A stretch of 9,273 nt of DNA from Balneolia bacterium (GCA_003567135.1 PXAI01000099.1:1-9273); one strand, 5' to 3'. Counted from the first letter of the stretch, positions 4,380 through 9,273 are shown. Translations and numbers: made by a program. The notes: a model not told the origin generated them from the letters alone.

Positions 4380-4784
4380 GAATTTTGATCTTCTGTATCC
4401 AGTGTAAGCTACTGCGATAGGTCCAAGCAGCAAGCATGCAAAGCCATAAGCCCAATGCTCGCCAAGTCTTGCTCCGATGAAAAGTAAACCAATGCCAGAT
4501 AGGACAGCAATCAGCCCGTACCTTCGTTTGGTGCGCCTGAATTCGTTCATTCTGTTATTGAAGCTCTCTTCCGTCATAAACGATAAGCGAGTATCTGCAT
4601 TTATCATATCGTCTTCACTTGGTATTGGCACGTCAACGGATCGCCCATTAATTTCGACAGTTTGAGTCGAAACGATGTTAGCGCGAGGGGGGCGCTGGTG
4701 CCTATACTGATGCACACTCACAGAGAAGACCATCCATACAATAGTCAACAGTATCGCATTACCTATTATCTTATAAATATCCAT
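4374..4784 (-). CDS. Helix-rich membrane protein of unknown function
   Basis: This is a 136-residue protein. An N-terminal hydrophobic helix (about residues 6-25) is followed by a soluble charged stretch of about 65 residues (TVEINGRSVDVPIPSEDD, then NNRMNEFRRTKRR). Two closely spaced hydrophobic segments follow (LIAVLSGIGLLFIGARLG and GFACLLLGPIAVAYTGY), then a short basic end. I do not recognise the family. The ATG at 4784-4782 begins one nucleotide after the R' box of attC site 9, leaving no space for a ribosome binding site. A GTG codon one position earlier would start inside the box, and an internal start is possible. The stop codon (4376-4374) is part of the R'' box of attC site 8. Confidence 0.78.
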   Translation of the reverse strand: MDIYKIIGNAILLTIVWMVFSVSVHQYRHQRPPRANIVSTQTVEINGRSVDVPIPSEDDMINADTRLSFMTEESFNNRMNEFRRTKRRYGLIAVLSGIGLLFIGARLGEHWAYGFACLLLGPIAVAYTGYRRSKFT

Positions 4785-4785
4785 C

Positions 4786-4859
4786 ACTTAGCGTGTGCCT
4801 AACCCGCTGGGGTAAGTTGTATTCAACTTCTCCCAGTAGGGTTCAGGCGATTGTTCGCT
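4786..4859 (-). repeat. attC site 9 (74 bp, mutated R' box)
   Basis: The R' box reads GCTAAGT (minus, 4792-4786) where the cassette's partner box at 4373-4379 is GTTAAGT. The T-to-C change is in the invariant GTT at which integrase cleaves. The R'' box GTTCGCT (4853-4859) matches 5223-5229 exactly. The rest of the site is of the common type. Confidence 0.93.
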
Positions 4860-4968
4860 TTTTTCTCTGGTTTTCGTTTGATCGCGGGCACACTCCGTGC
4901 CCGTCAATTATGCATTGATTCAGAATCCAATCTGGTTTTGCTGGGTAGCCAAAATAAGTTTGTCTCAT
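4843..4968 (-). CDS. Possible 41-aa protein ending in attC (low confidence)
   Basis: An ATG at 4968-4966 opens 41 codons (MRQTYFGYPAKPDW..., ending RKKRTIA) that close on the TGA inside attC site 9, the same stop used by the 98-aa protein at 882-1178. It fills the otherwise empty 168 nt between the lipoprotein stop and the attC. There is no convincing Shine-Dalgarno sequence, and the ORF includes the hairpin at 4885-4903. A 19-codon ORF (MMHYAERE...) overlapping the lipoprotein stop by ATGA ends 3 nt upstream, so this could also be the debris of a frameshifted second gene. I rate it as a candidate only. Confidence 0.3.
   Translation of the reverse strand: MRQTYFGYPAKPDWILNQCIIDGHGVCPRSNENQRKKRTIA
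4885..4903. other. Perfect 7-bp hairpin
   Basis: CGGGCAC-ACTCC-GTGCCCG is a perfect GC-rich stem with a 5-nt loop, between the lipoprotein gene and attC site 9. Neither strand has a T-run after the stem, so it is not a canonical intrinsic terminator. It could protect the 3' end of the lipoprotein transcript or be incidental to the 41-codon ORF. Confidence 0.5.
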
Positions 4969-5027
4969 TATTTAGACTCTGCTCGGGTTAAAATCTTTGA
5001 AAATAGTTTCTCTTTCTGCGTAGTGCA

Positions 5028-5210
5028 TCATTTTATGTCGATTGCGGATGCGGGAACGTCATTCGAATGACTTGGGAAATAGTAGTTGTTGATAGTCTCG
5101 GCGACCCCAGAACTTTGGTATGCTGTCGAACACCCAGTGACCCAAATTAGCACTGAGGTCCAGAGCAGGACAATGAGTCTCTTGATTCTAGAGTAAGCTT
5201 TTGTTGTCAT
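5028..5210 (-). CDS. Small lipoprotein
   Basis: This is a 60-residue protein. A basic N-terminus (TTKAYSRIKR) is followed by a hydrophobic stretch (LIVLLWTSVLIWV) and the lipobox V-T-G-C at residues 24-27, so the cysteine should be diacylated after cleavage by signal peptidase II. The mature peptide has about 34 residues (STAYQSSGVAETINNYYFP...) and no recognisable domain. Such short lipoproteins are frequent cassette cargo and resemble entericidin-like or stress lipoproteins in size only. The ATG is 12 nt after the R' box of attC site 10, with no Shine-Dalgarno sequence. The TGA overlaps a following ATG (ATGATG), so translation could continue into the small ORFs between here and attC site 9. 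Confidence 0.78.
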   Translation of the reverse strand: MTTKAYSRIKRLIVLLWTSVLIWVTGCSTAYQSSGVAETINNYYFPSHSNDVPASAIDIK

Positions 5211-5222
5211 TTATTATCACTA

Positions 5223-5296
5223 AGCGAACGTGTGCCTCACCCGCTCAGGGAAGTTGTATTCAACTTCCCTCAGTAGGGTTCAGGCGATTGTTGTGA
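5223..5296 (-). repeat. attC site 10 (74 bp)
   Basis: The R' box is GTTCGCT (minus, 5229-5223). The R'' box GTTGTGA (5290-5296) is unusual but matches 5682-5688 across its cassette exactly. The L' arm has one substitution (gtgcctcaccc). Confidence 0.95.
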
Positions 5297-5674
5297 GTCC
5301 CATTTTATCCAGCCTCTGTGTTTCACGAGGTGCATGTAGGGAATTCTATTATCACCATCAAATTTATAAACCTTGTCTTTGCGTCTGTCGTAATGCTTAC
5401 CGCAGGACTGGCAGACTTTGTGAAACTCGTTCGTCCCAATGACTTCCACCTTGAATTCTTCGGAGCCACACGAACAAGGCGGCATAAACTCGTCCCCACA
5501 GTATGCCCATTTGCGATATCGCTCGTAGGCGAAGCTGAGACCAGGGATCAGGAGTACTCCCGCAATGAAGCCGGGGATGGCTAGCCATAGCCCCCCAATC
5601 GGCTTCAGCACACTTGCGATAAATCCGCCGATTGACAACATGATGATGAAGAAGATTAGCTCAATCAGTGTCAT
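5270..5674 (-). CDS. Two-helix membrane protein with CxC/CxxC zinc-ribbon-like domain
   Basis: This is a 134-residue protein. Two hydrophobic segments (about residues 4-23 and 27-49) form an N-terminal membrane hairpin. The cytoplasmic part has C67-x-C69 (PCSCGSEEF) and C88-x2-C91 (VCQSCGKHYD), spaced as in a zinc ribbon, then a basic/aromatic section (VYKFDGDNRIPYMHL). I do not recognise the family; metal binding is inferred. It has the same plan as the protein at 1223-1669, but the sequences do not align convincingly. The ATG (5674-5672) is 7 nt after the R' box of attC site 11. The C-terminal QQSPEPY and the TGA come from attC site 10, read in a different frame from the NNRLNPTEGS tails. 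Confidence 0.84.
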   Translation of the reverse strand: MTLIELIFFIIMLSIGGFIASVLKPIGGLWLAIPGFIAGVLLIPGLSFAYERYRKWAYCGDEFMPPCSCGSEEFKVEVIGTNEFHKVCQSCGKHYDRRKDKVYKFDGDNRIPYMHLVKHRGWIKWDSQQSPEPY

Positions 5675-5681
5675 CTTTTAC

Positions 5682-5755
5682 TCACAACGTGTGCCTAACC
5701 CGCTGAAGGAAGTTGTATTCAACTTCCTTCAGTAGGGTTCAGGCGATTGTTGGGT
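5682..5755 (-). repeat. attC site 11 (74 bp)
   Basis: The R' box is GTTGTGA (minus, 5688-5682). The R'' box GTTGGGT (5749-5755) matches 6236-6242 across its cassette. The central stem CTGAAGGAAGTTG/CAACTTCCTTCAG is perfect and identical to that of site 15. Confidence 0.96.
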
Positions 5756-5759
5756 CATC

Positions 5760-6227
5760 CTAGTCTATTAATGTTATAATTACTGCTCCAGTGATCGCGA
5801 TAAGTAAAATGGCTAAGAGTAAATACATTATAGCAAGTAGTGGCCATGATATCCAACGCGGTATATCCGATTTTGCAGGCTTGCCTGTAGCTCTTCTGTA
5901 GGTTAGAAGCCTCTGCGCTTCTTGATGCCACAAATCATATTCTGGATCCTCAAGAACGGCCTCTAGAAAATCATCTGGCTTGGCACGAAGATGAATGTTG
6001 GGATTGACATCATACATTTTCTTCACACCATAAAATAGGCTTCCGACAAAGGTGAAGCCGATGGTGACGACGCCCCACCACACAAGAGGGAAGTTCTCAT
6101 AAAACTCCTGCTCTTCAAGCCCAAGGAAAAATCGGGCTATAGCCATTAAAATGAGCAAGGCCAAGCAAACACTATTAGTGGTGTGGGCTAACTTATGAAG
6201 CTTTAGATCCCTGTTTATCTTGTTCAT
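5760..6227 (-). CDS. Multi-helix membrane protein of unknown function
   Basis: This is a 155-residue protein with two hydrophobic segments in the N-terminal half (about residues 16-35 and 48-68). A charged middle follows, containing EDPEYDLWHQEAQRLLTYRRATG. A third, long and very hydrophobic segment ends the protein (about residues 128-153, PLLAIMYLLLAILLIAITGAVII). I do not recognise the family. It should lie in the inner membrane with the charged loop on one side. The ATG at 6227-6225 is 8 nt after the R' box of attC site 12, with only a short GAGA in front. The TAG stop lies 4 nt before attC site 11, so this cassette is almost entirely coding. Confidence 0.82.
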   Translation of the reverse strand: MNKINRDLKLHKLAHTTNSVCLALLILMAIARFFLGLEEQEFYENFPLVWWGVVTIGFTFVGSLFYGVKKMYDVNPNIHLRAKPDDFLEAVLEDPEYDLWHQEAQRLLTYRRATGKPAKSDIPRWISWPLLAIMYLLLAILLIAITGAVIITLID

Positions 6228-6235
6228 TCTCGTTG

Positions 6236-6309
6236 ACCCAACGTGTGCCTAACCCGCTGGGGGAAGTTGTATTCAACTTTACCCAGTAGGGCTCAGGCGA
6301 TTGTTGGGA
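6236..6309 (-). repeat. attC site 12 (74 bp)
   Basis: The R' box is GTTGGGT (minus, 6242-6236). The R'' box GTTGGGA (6303-6309) matches 7009-7015 across its cassette. It shares the tttacccag stem variant with site 1. Confidence 0.96.
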
Positions 6310-6311
6310 AT

Positions 6312-6998
6312 TTATTGGTTTATGTTGAGTTGTTCAAATTCGTCTTTGGGTAACTGAAGTACATGTCCTCCAGCAAAAAGAACACAATACATTTTGTTCG
6401 CTCCAGTATGTTTGGGATTGGGACAATATGCCAGCACGGCGTCTCGATTATCATTTCTGGTGCGTCCGGGAATCAATTTGTATGTGGTCACATTATCGAT
6501 ATGGCTATTGTCATTTGGGGCTACACCTCTAGATGAGCAAGCAAGACGAGATCTAGTCTCTGATGATTCCCAATCAAAATCGTTCAGGTTTGTAGGGAAT
6601 CGATCATCATTATGTTCCGCATAGGCCATCATTAAAGTCCCAATATACGAAAGGTTGCTTGTACATACTCGTTGATGGCGCGTGTGACAAAGACTCGATA
6701 CAGTTGATATCGATAGCCACAAGAATGCTATGACAACAGAGACACCGATGAAAATCGTAACAATGGGAGATAGCAGACCAGAGATATGTCGTCTTTCCGG
6801 TTTTGATATTGTCATCACAGCCCATGCGGATCCAACGACCGAGCCTGCAACGCCTAAGAATAGGCTCCACATTGCCACTGAAGTAAGTCCAGTGATTATC
6901 TGAAATGGCAAGACAAAGCCAAGTGCGTACAATAATGGTCCTCCAAGAAGGAGCGCCAAGAGAATCAAAGGGAGTGATTTGGGAAAAGGTTTGCTCAT
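6312..6998 (-). CDS. Three-helix membrane protein with prepilin-type H-X9-DG-like domain
   Basis: This is a 228-residue protein. Three hydrophobic segments (about residues 9-30, 34-63 and 74-100) precede a domain starting CTSNLSYIGTLMMAYAEHND and RFPTNLNDF (112-140). That stretch matches the pseudopilin-like C-x2-NL-x2-IG-x6-Y-x6-(R/Y)FP pattern. The C-terminus, CPNPKHTGANK...CVLFAGGHVLQL (192-216), matches the H-x2-G-x-N-x-LF-x-DGHV element of DUF1559/H-X9-DG proteins, with AGGHV in place of ADGHV. These families are abundant in Planctomycetota, Verrucomicrobiota and Lentisphaerota, where they form type II secretion or pilin-like components. Here the single cleavable pilin helix is replaced by three membrane segments and no G^FTLIE-type prepilin cleavage site is seen, so pilus assembly is doubtful. 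The ATG lies 10 nt after the R' box of attC site 13, and the stop is 2 nt before attC site 12. Confidence 0.82.
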   Translation of the reverse strand: MSKPFPKSLPLILLALLLGGPLLYALGFVLPFQIITGLTSVAMWSLFLGVAGSVVGSAWAVMTISKPERRHISGLLSPIVTIFIGVSVVIAFLWLSISTVSSLCHTRHQRVCTSNLSYIGTLMMAYAEHNDDRFPTNLNDFDWESSETRSRLACSSRGVAPNDNSHIDNVTTYKLIPGRTRNDNRDAVLAYCPNPKHTGANKMYCVLFAGGHVLQLPKDEFEQLNINQ

Positions 6999-7008
6999 TT
7001 AATTATTA

Positions 7009-7082
7009 TCCCAACGTGTGCCTAACCCGCCGAGGGAAGTTGTATTCGACTTCCCTCAGTAGGGTTCAGGCGGTTGTTGGAC
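7009..7082 (-). repeat. attC site 13 (74 bp)
   Basis: The R' box is GTTGGGA (minus, 7015-7009). The R'' box GTTGGAC (7076-7082) matches 7925-7931 across its cassette. The stem shows GTTG against CGAC, preserving pairing through a G-T (wobble) pair on one strand. Confidence 0.96.
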
Positions 7083-7084
7083 TC

Positions 7085-7915
7085 TCATTCTTTTTCATAT
7101 TCTTGTTGCTTCTCAATGCCAGCAAGCTCAATAAGAGTTCTGATATGATCATCGCCTTCTATGTGTTCTGTCGTAAAGCGTAATGACGATAATACGGTAA
7201 TTAGGTAAGGCATAATGTCTCCCGTATCAACATCTCTTCTTCGCATGATAATTCCTACAGCGACAGTTCCTGCCTGGTTTTCAATTAAAGAAACTGCAAT
7301 GTGCGAGTCTTCGCGGGCATTTCCAACACGAACCTGTCCTCTTGTATTCTGAGTTTCATAGGTATAGACACTATTCATCCCTCCGCCGACATTTGATCCT
7401 TTCAAAAGGAGCTTGGCTGCATTGAACTCAGCCGTGTTCTTGTCTTGTGCAAAAAGCCTCCAAAATGGATCGGGCGTTTGCTTTTCAAGTAGAATTTCGT
7501 AATCGAGGAATGTCATATCTTCTTCAAACCAATGATGCCGTAGATCATGGTTTGTCGGTAGCTTTTCCAATTGCTGCTTGAGTTCGTCGACAAATGGATC
7601 TTCTCTCGGGTCGAAAGGTTTTACAAAAGCAATGTGGATTGAGTCGGTCCAAACAACGACAGCAAGACCATTCGCCGTAGATTCCAGTATCAAAGTGTCG
7701 CTTTCGGGAAGAATAAATTCAGCATACCCAACGCTGGTTGTGGTGCCATCCATAATTGGTGCATTGTCTAAATCAAGTATTTCAGGAACAACTGACATGC
7801 GATGGCTAGAATCTGGGTGATGATTAAGTTTTCGATAGATGCGCCATCGAGAAAGGGCGTGCCATCCGACTAATGCGATTGCGATTATTAAAATCGTTAT
7901 GATTGATTTCTTCAT
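7085..7915 (-). CDS. Membrane-anchored protein, VGYA family member A (unnamed)
   Basis: This 276-residue protein has an N-terminal anchor (KKSIITILIIAIALVGWHAL) and a large extracytoplasmic domain. A VGYAEFILP motif (62-70) is followed by a strand/turn with DSIHIAFVKP and a TFLDYEILLE helix. Later come GGG, then VYTYETQNTRGQVRV (183-197) and a GIIMRRRDVDTG...SSLRF end block (221-247). I know no named family. The next cassette upstream codes for a protein that aligns without gaps to the end block, so the family is real. The reading frame is open to a TTG inside the attC, but the ATG at 7915-7913, 9 nt after the R' box of attC site 14, gives a typical anchor and is preferred. No strong Shine-Dalgarno sequence is present. 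The stop codon is 2 nt before attC site 13. Confidence 0.85.
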   Translation of the reverse strand: MKKSIITILIIAIALVGWHALSRWRIYRKLNHHPDSSHRMSVVPEILDLDNAPIMDGTTTSVGYAEFILPESDTLILESTANGLAVVVWTDSIHIAFVKPFDPREDPFVDELKQQLEKLPTNHDLRHHWFEEDMTFLDYEILLEKQTPDPFWRLFAQDKNTAEFNAAKLLLKGSNVGGGMNSVYTYETQNTRGQVRVGNAREDSHIAVSLIENQAGTVAVGIIMRRRDVDTGDIMPYLITVLSSLRFTTEHIEGDDHIRTLIELAGIEKQQEYEKE

Positions 7916-7924
7916 TCTATCAAA

Positions 7925-7998
7925 GTCCAACGTGTGCCTAACCCGCTGAGGGGAGTTGTATTCAACTTCCCTCAGTAGGGTTCGGGCGATTGTTGGAA
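7925..7998 (-). repeat. attC site 14 (74 bp)
   Basis: The R' box is GTTGGAC (minus, 7931-7925). The R'' box GTTGGAA (7992-7998) matches 8943-8949 across its cassette. A ttcgggc variant replaces ttcaggc in the L'' arm, which changes Leu to Pro in the tail of the protein read through it. Confidence 0.96.
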
Positions 7999-8876
7999 AT
8001 TCTCTCTTTGTTGTTGGTTGTGAATATCTTCATGTCTCCATCAGTTCCGGCAGCAGGTTTTTCCGCACTCTTGAGCGCCCCGCCAGATTCAATTGAAGAA
8101 TGAGAATCTGTGATAGTCTGCACTTCTTCTCTACTGAAACGATAACTATTTAAGAATGACCTCATAGCTTTATTGAAATAGCCCGCATCAATCCCTCTTG
8201 CTTTAAATATTATCCCTTGTCTAATACTATCAGCCAGAGCCCATAGTGTGATATGTGCAGAAAGTTCATCGTGCCATGGTTCTTCCATTCTGATAATGCC
8301 TCTTATGAATCCTGTGTCGAACGTAAACACACCTCCAGAACCGCTATGGCTATGCCTCAATTTCAAACGAAGAACAGATATATGAAATTCAAATTCGTGA
8401 CTACTCATTAACAAAATGTCCATTATGGGTTTAGGTTTTGCCGACAAAAGAAATAATTCAACGTCATAATCACTAAGTTGTTTTGTTGGTTTAGAAAGCC
8501 CCTGAGCACGCCTTATATTTGCCTGCAATTCTTCGTTCACCGAAATGGACTGGTGAGGCGGAAGTAATGCAATGGAAAGCGAATCTGAGAGAATGTGAGC
8601 GGTGTCCCCAGACTTTGACCACTCAATCGAAGCATCATAAGTTGGTGCCTTAAATGTTGCGTAACCAACATTAAAAGGTTTGCTTCTATTGATATTTACC
8701 GATGAAACATCTATTGGCACAGGTGAATGCTGAATTGTTTTCAGAAACTCTTCATTCAATAAAAGTTGATTCAAGTTCCTCCAGCGAATCACTGATCGAC
8801 CCGCGAAATACAAACCACCTGCGATGAGAACCAAGCAGCCAACAACAATGATTGTGCGTTTTGTCATAAACGACAT
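7962..8876 (-). CDS. Membrane-anchored protein, VGYA family member B (unnamed)
   Basis: This 304-residue protein has an N-terminal anchor (TKRTIIVVGCLVLIAGGLYF) and an extracytoplasmic domain with VGYATFKAP (70-78), DSLSIALLPP, QLSDYDVELFLL, SGSGG, then VFTFDTGFIRGIIRM (183-197) and GIIFKARGIDAG...NSYRF (221-247). The conserved blocks follow the same order as in the neighbouring 7085-7915 protein, and the last 65 residues align without gaps (19 identities by hand count). A Ser/Gly/Ala-rich, likely disordered stretch follows, and the NNRPNPTEGS tail comes from attC site 14. The function is unknown. Two starts are possible, MSFMTKR at 8876 or MTKR at 8867. The second overlaps the stop of a 25-codon upstream ORF by ATGA. 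Neither has a Shine-Dalgarno sequence. Confidence 0.84.
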   Translation of the reverse strand: MSFMTKRTIIVVGCLVLIAGGLYFAGRSVIRWRNLNQLLLNEEFLKTIQHSPVPIDVSSVNINRSKPFNVGYATFKAPTYDASIEWSKSGDTAHILSDSLSIALLPPHQSISVNEELQANIRRAQGLSKPTKQLSDYDVELFLLSAKPKPIMDILLMSSHEFEFHISVLRLKLRHSHSGSGGVFTFDTGFIRGIIRMEEPWHDELSAHITLWALADSIRQGIIFKARGIDAGYFNKAMRSFLNSYRFSREEVQTITDSHSSIESGGALKSAEKPAAGTDGDMKIFTTNNKERISNNRPNPTEGS

Positions 8877-8941
8877 GCTTTCAGAGTGATACGGAATAAA
8901 ATCAGGAGCAGGCCGTTGCTCATCTGCACCCTATATTTCAT
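8864..8941 (-). CDS. Possible 25-aa leader ORF upstream of VGYA member B (low confidence)
   Basis: An ATG (8941-8939) one nucleotide after the R' box of attC site 15 opens 25 codons (MKYRVQMSNG...). They end at a TGA overlapping the internal ATG of the 7962-8876 gene. The position matches where most cassettes here start translation, and the ATGA overlap would allow translational coupling. The ORF may equally be chance, or the original N-terminus separated by a frameshift. Confidence 0.3.
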   Translation of the reverse strand: MKYRVQMSNGLLLILFRITLKACRL

Positions 8942-8942
8942 T

Positions 8943-9016
8943 TTCCAACGTGTGCCTAACCCGCTGAAGGAAGTTGTATTCAACTTCCTTCAGTAGGGTT
9001 CAGGCTGTTGTTCGCT
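8943..9016 (-). repeat. attC site 15 (74 bp)
   Basis: The R' box is GTTGGAA (minus, 8949-8943) and the R'' box is GTTCGCT (9010-9016), whose partner lies right of the window. The spacer before R'' reads ctgtt instead of cgatt. The central stem is perfect and identical to that of site 11. It terminates the RHH antitoxin cassette. Confidence 0.95.
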
Positions 9017-9253
9017 TCAAAATCTGTCATGTTCGTCAGGCTCCCTGTCGGGCACTTGACTCAAAGCCGCTTCAAATTTTTCACGGCTGGACCGTCTTGC
9101 ACGGGTGGCAAGATAGTCTTCTGTCTCCATCGCTGATATTTTCTCCGCTACCGCTGTAGCAACAAACTGATTAATGGATACGCGATCACGTTTAGAAAGC
9201 AATCGTGCTCGATCATGAATTGAATTGGGAAGTCTCAAGCTTATAGCGCTCAT
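9017..9253 (-). CDS. Orphan ribbon-helix-helix (HicB/CopG-like) antitoxin-type protein
   Basis: This is a 78-residue protein. MSAISLRLPNSIHDRARLLSKRD and then VSINQFVATAVAEKISA form an RHH domain (strand S-I-S-L-R-L-P, helix A, S-I-N-Q-F turn, helix B). The acidic/Arg-rich C-terminal half ends in VPDREPDEHDRF. This fits the short proteins annotated as HicB-family or CopG-like antitoxins, which often occur alone in cassettes. It probably binds DNA as a dimer. A toxin partner is not coded in the cassette on its 3' side: the TGA (9019-9017) directly abuts the R'' box of attC site 15. AGGAG (9265-9261) 7 nt before the ATG supports the start. The upstream attC is outside the window, so a partner gene upstream in the same cassette cannot be excluded. 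Confidence 0.88.
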   Translation of the reverse strand: MSAISLRLPNSIHDRARLLSKRDRVSINQFVATAVAEKISAMETEDYLATRARRSSREKFEAALSQVPDREPDEHDRF

Positions 9254-9273
9254 TTTAATTCTCCTATTTTATG

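Larger units (their letters stand above)
1..9273 (-). mobile_element. Integron gene-cassette array (internal segment, 14 complete cassettes)
   Basis: Fifteen attC sites separate short genes that all lie on the minus strand, usually one gene per cassette and two in the toxin-antitoxin cassettes. In each cassette the 7-nt box that follows the upstream attC equals the inverted box of the cassette's own attC, as expected for units that excise as circles by G^TTRRRY recombination. In both attC types the unpaired base sits in the L'' arm next to the gene end, which supports a right-to-left reading direction with attI and intI beyond 9273. No integrase gene or attI is inside the window. Confidence 0.96.

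Noticed and set aside
4885..4903. Intrinsic terminator for the lipoprotein gene
   Set aside because: The stem is perfect but neither strand has a U-run immediately after it.
249..9016. The evenly spaced near-identical repeats as a CRISPR array
   Set aside because: The repeats are 74 bp with imperfect internal symmetry and the intervals are gene-sized (hundreds of bp) and coding. Box pairing across intervals identifies them as attC sites.
249..9016. The palindromic repeats as transcription terminators or REP elements
   Set aside because: They contain a strong hairpin but no T-run on the coding strand after it, and the asymmetric GTTRRRY boxes and L''-arm bulge fit attC. Some effect on transcription is still possible.
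1..9273. tRNA, rRNA, insertion sequence or integrase gene
   Set aside because: No transposase or tyrosine-recombinase motifs, no terminal inverted repeats apart from the attC palindromes, and no tRNA-like cloverleaf were seen on either strand.

Overview
The window is a stretch of an integron gene-cassette array. Fifteen attC recombination sites punctuate it at regular intervals. Thirteen are 74 bp long and nearly identical, one (825-895) is a 71-bp deletion derivative, and one (3584-3647) is an unrelated 64-bp attC. They define 14 complete cassettes plus a partial cassette at each end. Every gene I can support is on the minus strand and ends at or inside the attC on its left, so the array is read right to left. 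If it is contiguous, attI and the integrase gene should lie beyond the right end. For 12 of the 14 complete cassettes the two 7-nt recombination boxes match exactly (for example GTTCGAC at both ends of the mazEF cassette). The other two show one substitution and one 3-nt deletion. This pairing fixes the cassette borders independently of the ORF calls.

Layout from right to left (transcription order): orphan ribbon-helix-helix antitoxin-like gene (9017-9253); two adjacent cassettes coding for divergent members of one unnamed membrane-anchored family (7962-8876 and 7085-7915); three-helix membrane protein with a prepilin-type H-X9-DG-like tail (6312-6998); helix-rich membrane protein (5760-6227); membrane protein with a zinc ribbon (5270-5674); small lipoprotein (5028-5210) with a doubtful 41-codon ORF behind it; membrane protein (4374-4784); anchored protein carrying the foreign attC (3707-4192); small membrane protein (3287-3571); secreted GC-richer protein (2420-3181); mazEF-type toxin-antitoxin pair (2094-2330 and 1756-2094); second membrane/zinc-ribbon protein (1223-1669); unknown 98-aa protein (882-1178); DUF4258-like/DUF2283 pair (535-771 and 330-530); and a yefM antitoxin gene truncated by the window edge (1-196). 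No interval over 300 bases lacks a gene.

Two classes of cassette are visible. The toxin-antitoxin cassettes have 52-53-nt leaders that carry promoter-like and operator-like sequences, so they probably express themselves. Most of the others start translation 1-12 nt after the upstream attC, often with no recognisable Shine-Dalgarno sequence, so they leave no room for a promoter and probably depend on read-through. About ten of the fifteen gene-bearing cassettes encode membrane, lipid-anchored or exported proteins of unknown function.

The many near-identical attC sites indicate a large sedentary chromosomal integron. The H-X9-DG-like protein resembles families abundant in Planctomycetota, Verrucomicrobiota and Lentisphaerota, so a PVC-group bacterium is my tentative guess; the window has no rRNA or housekeeping gene to confirm it.
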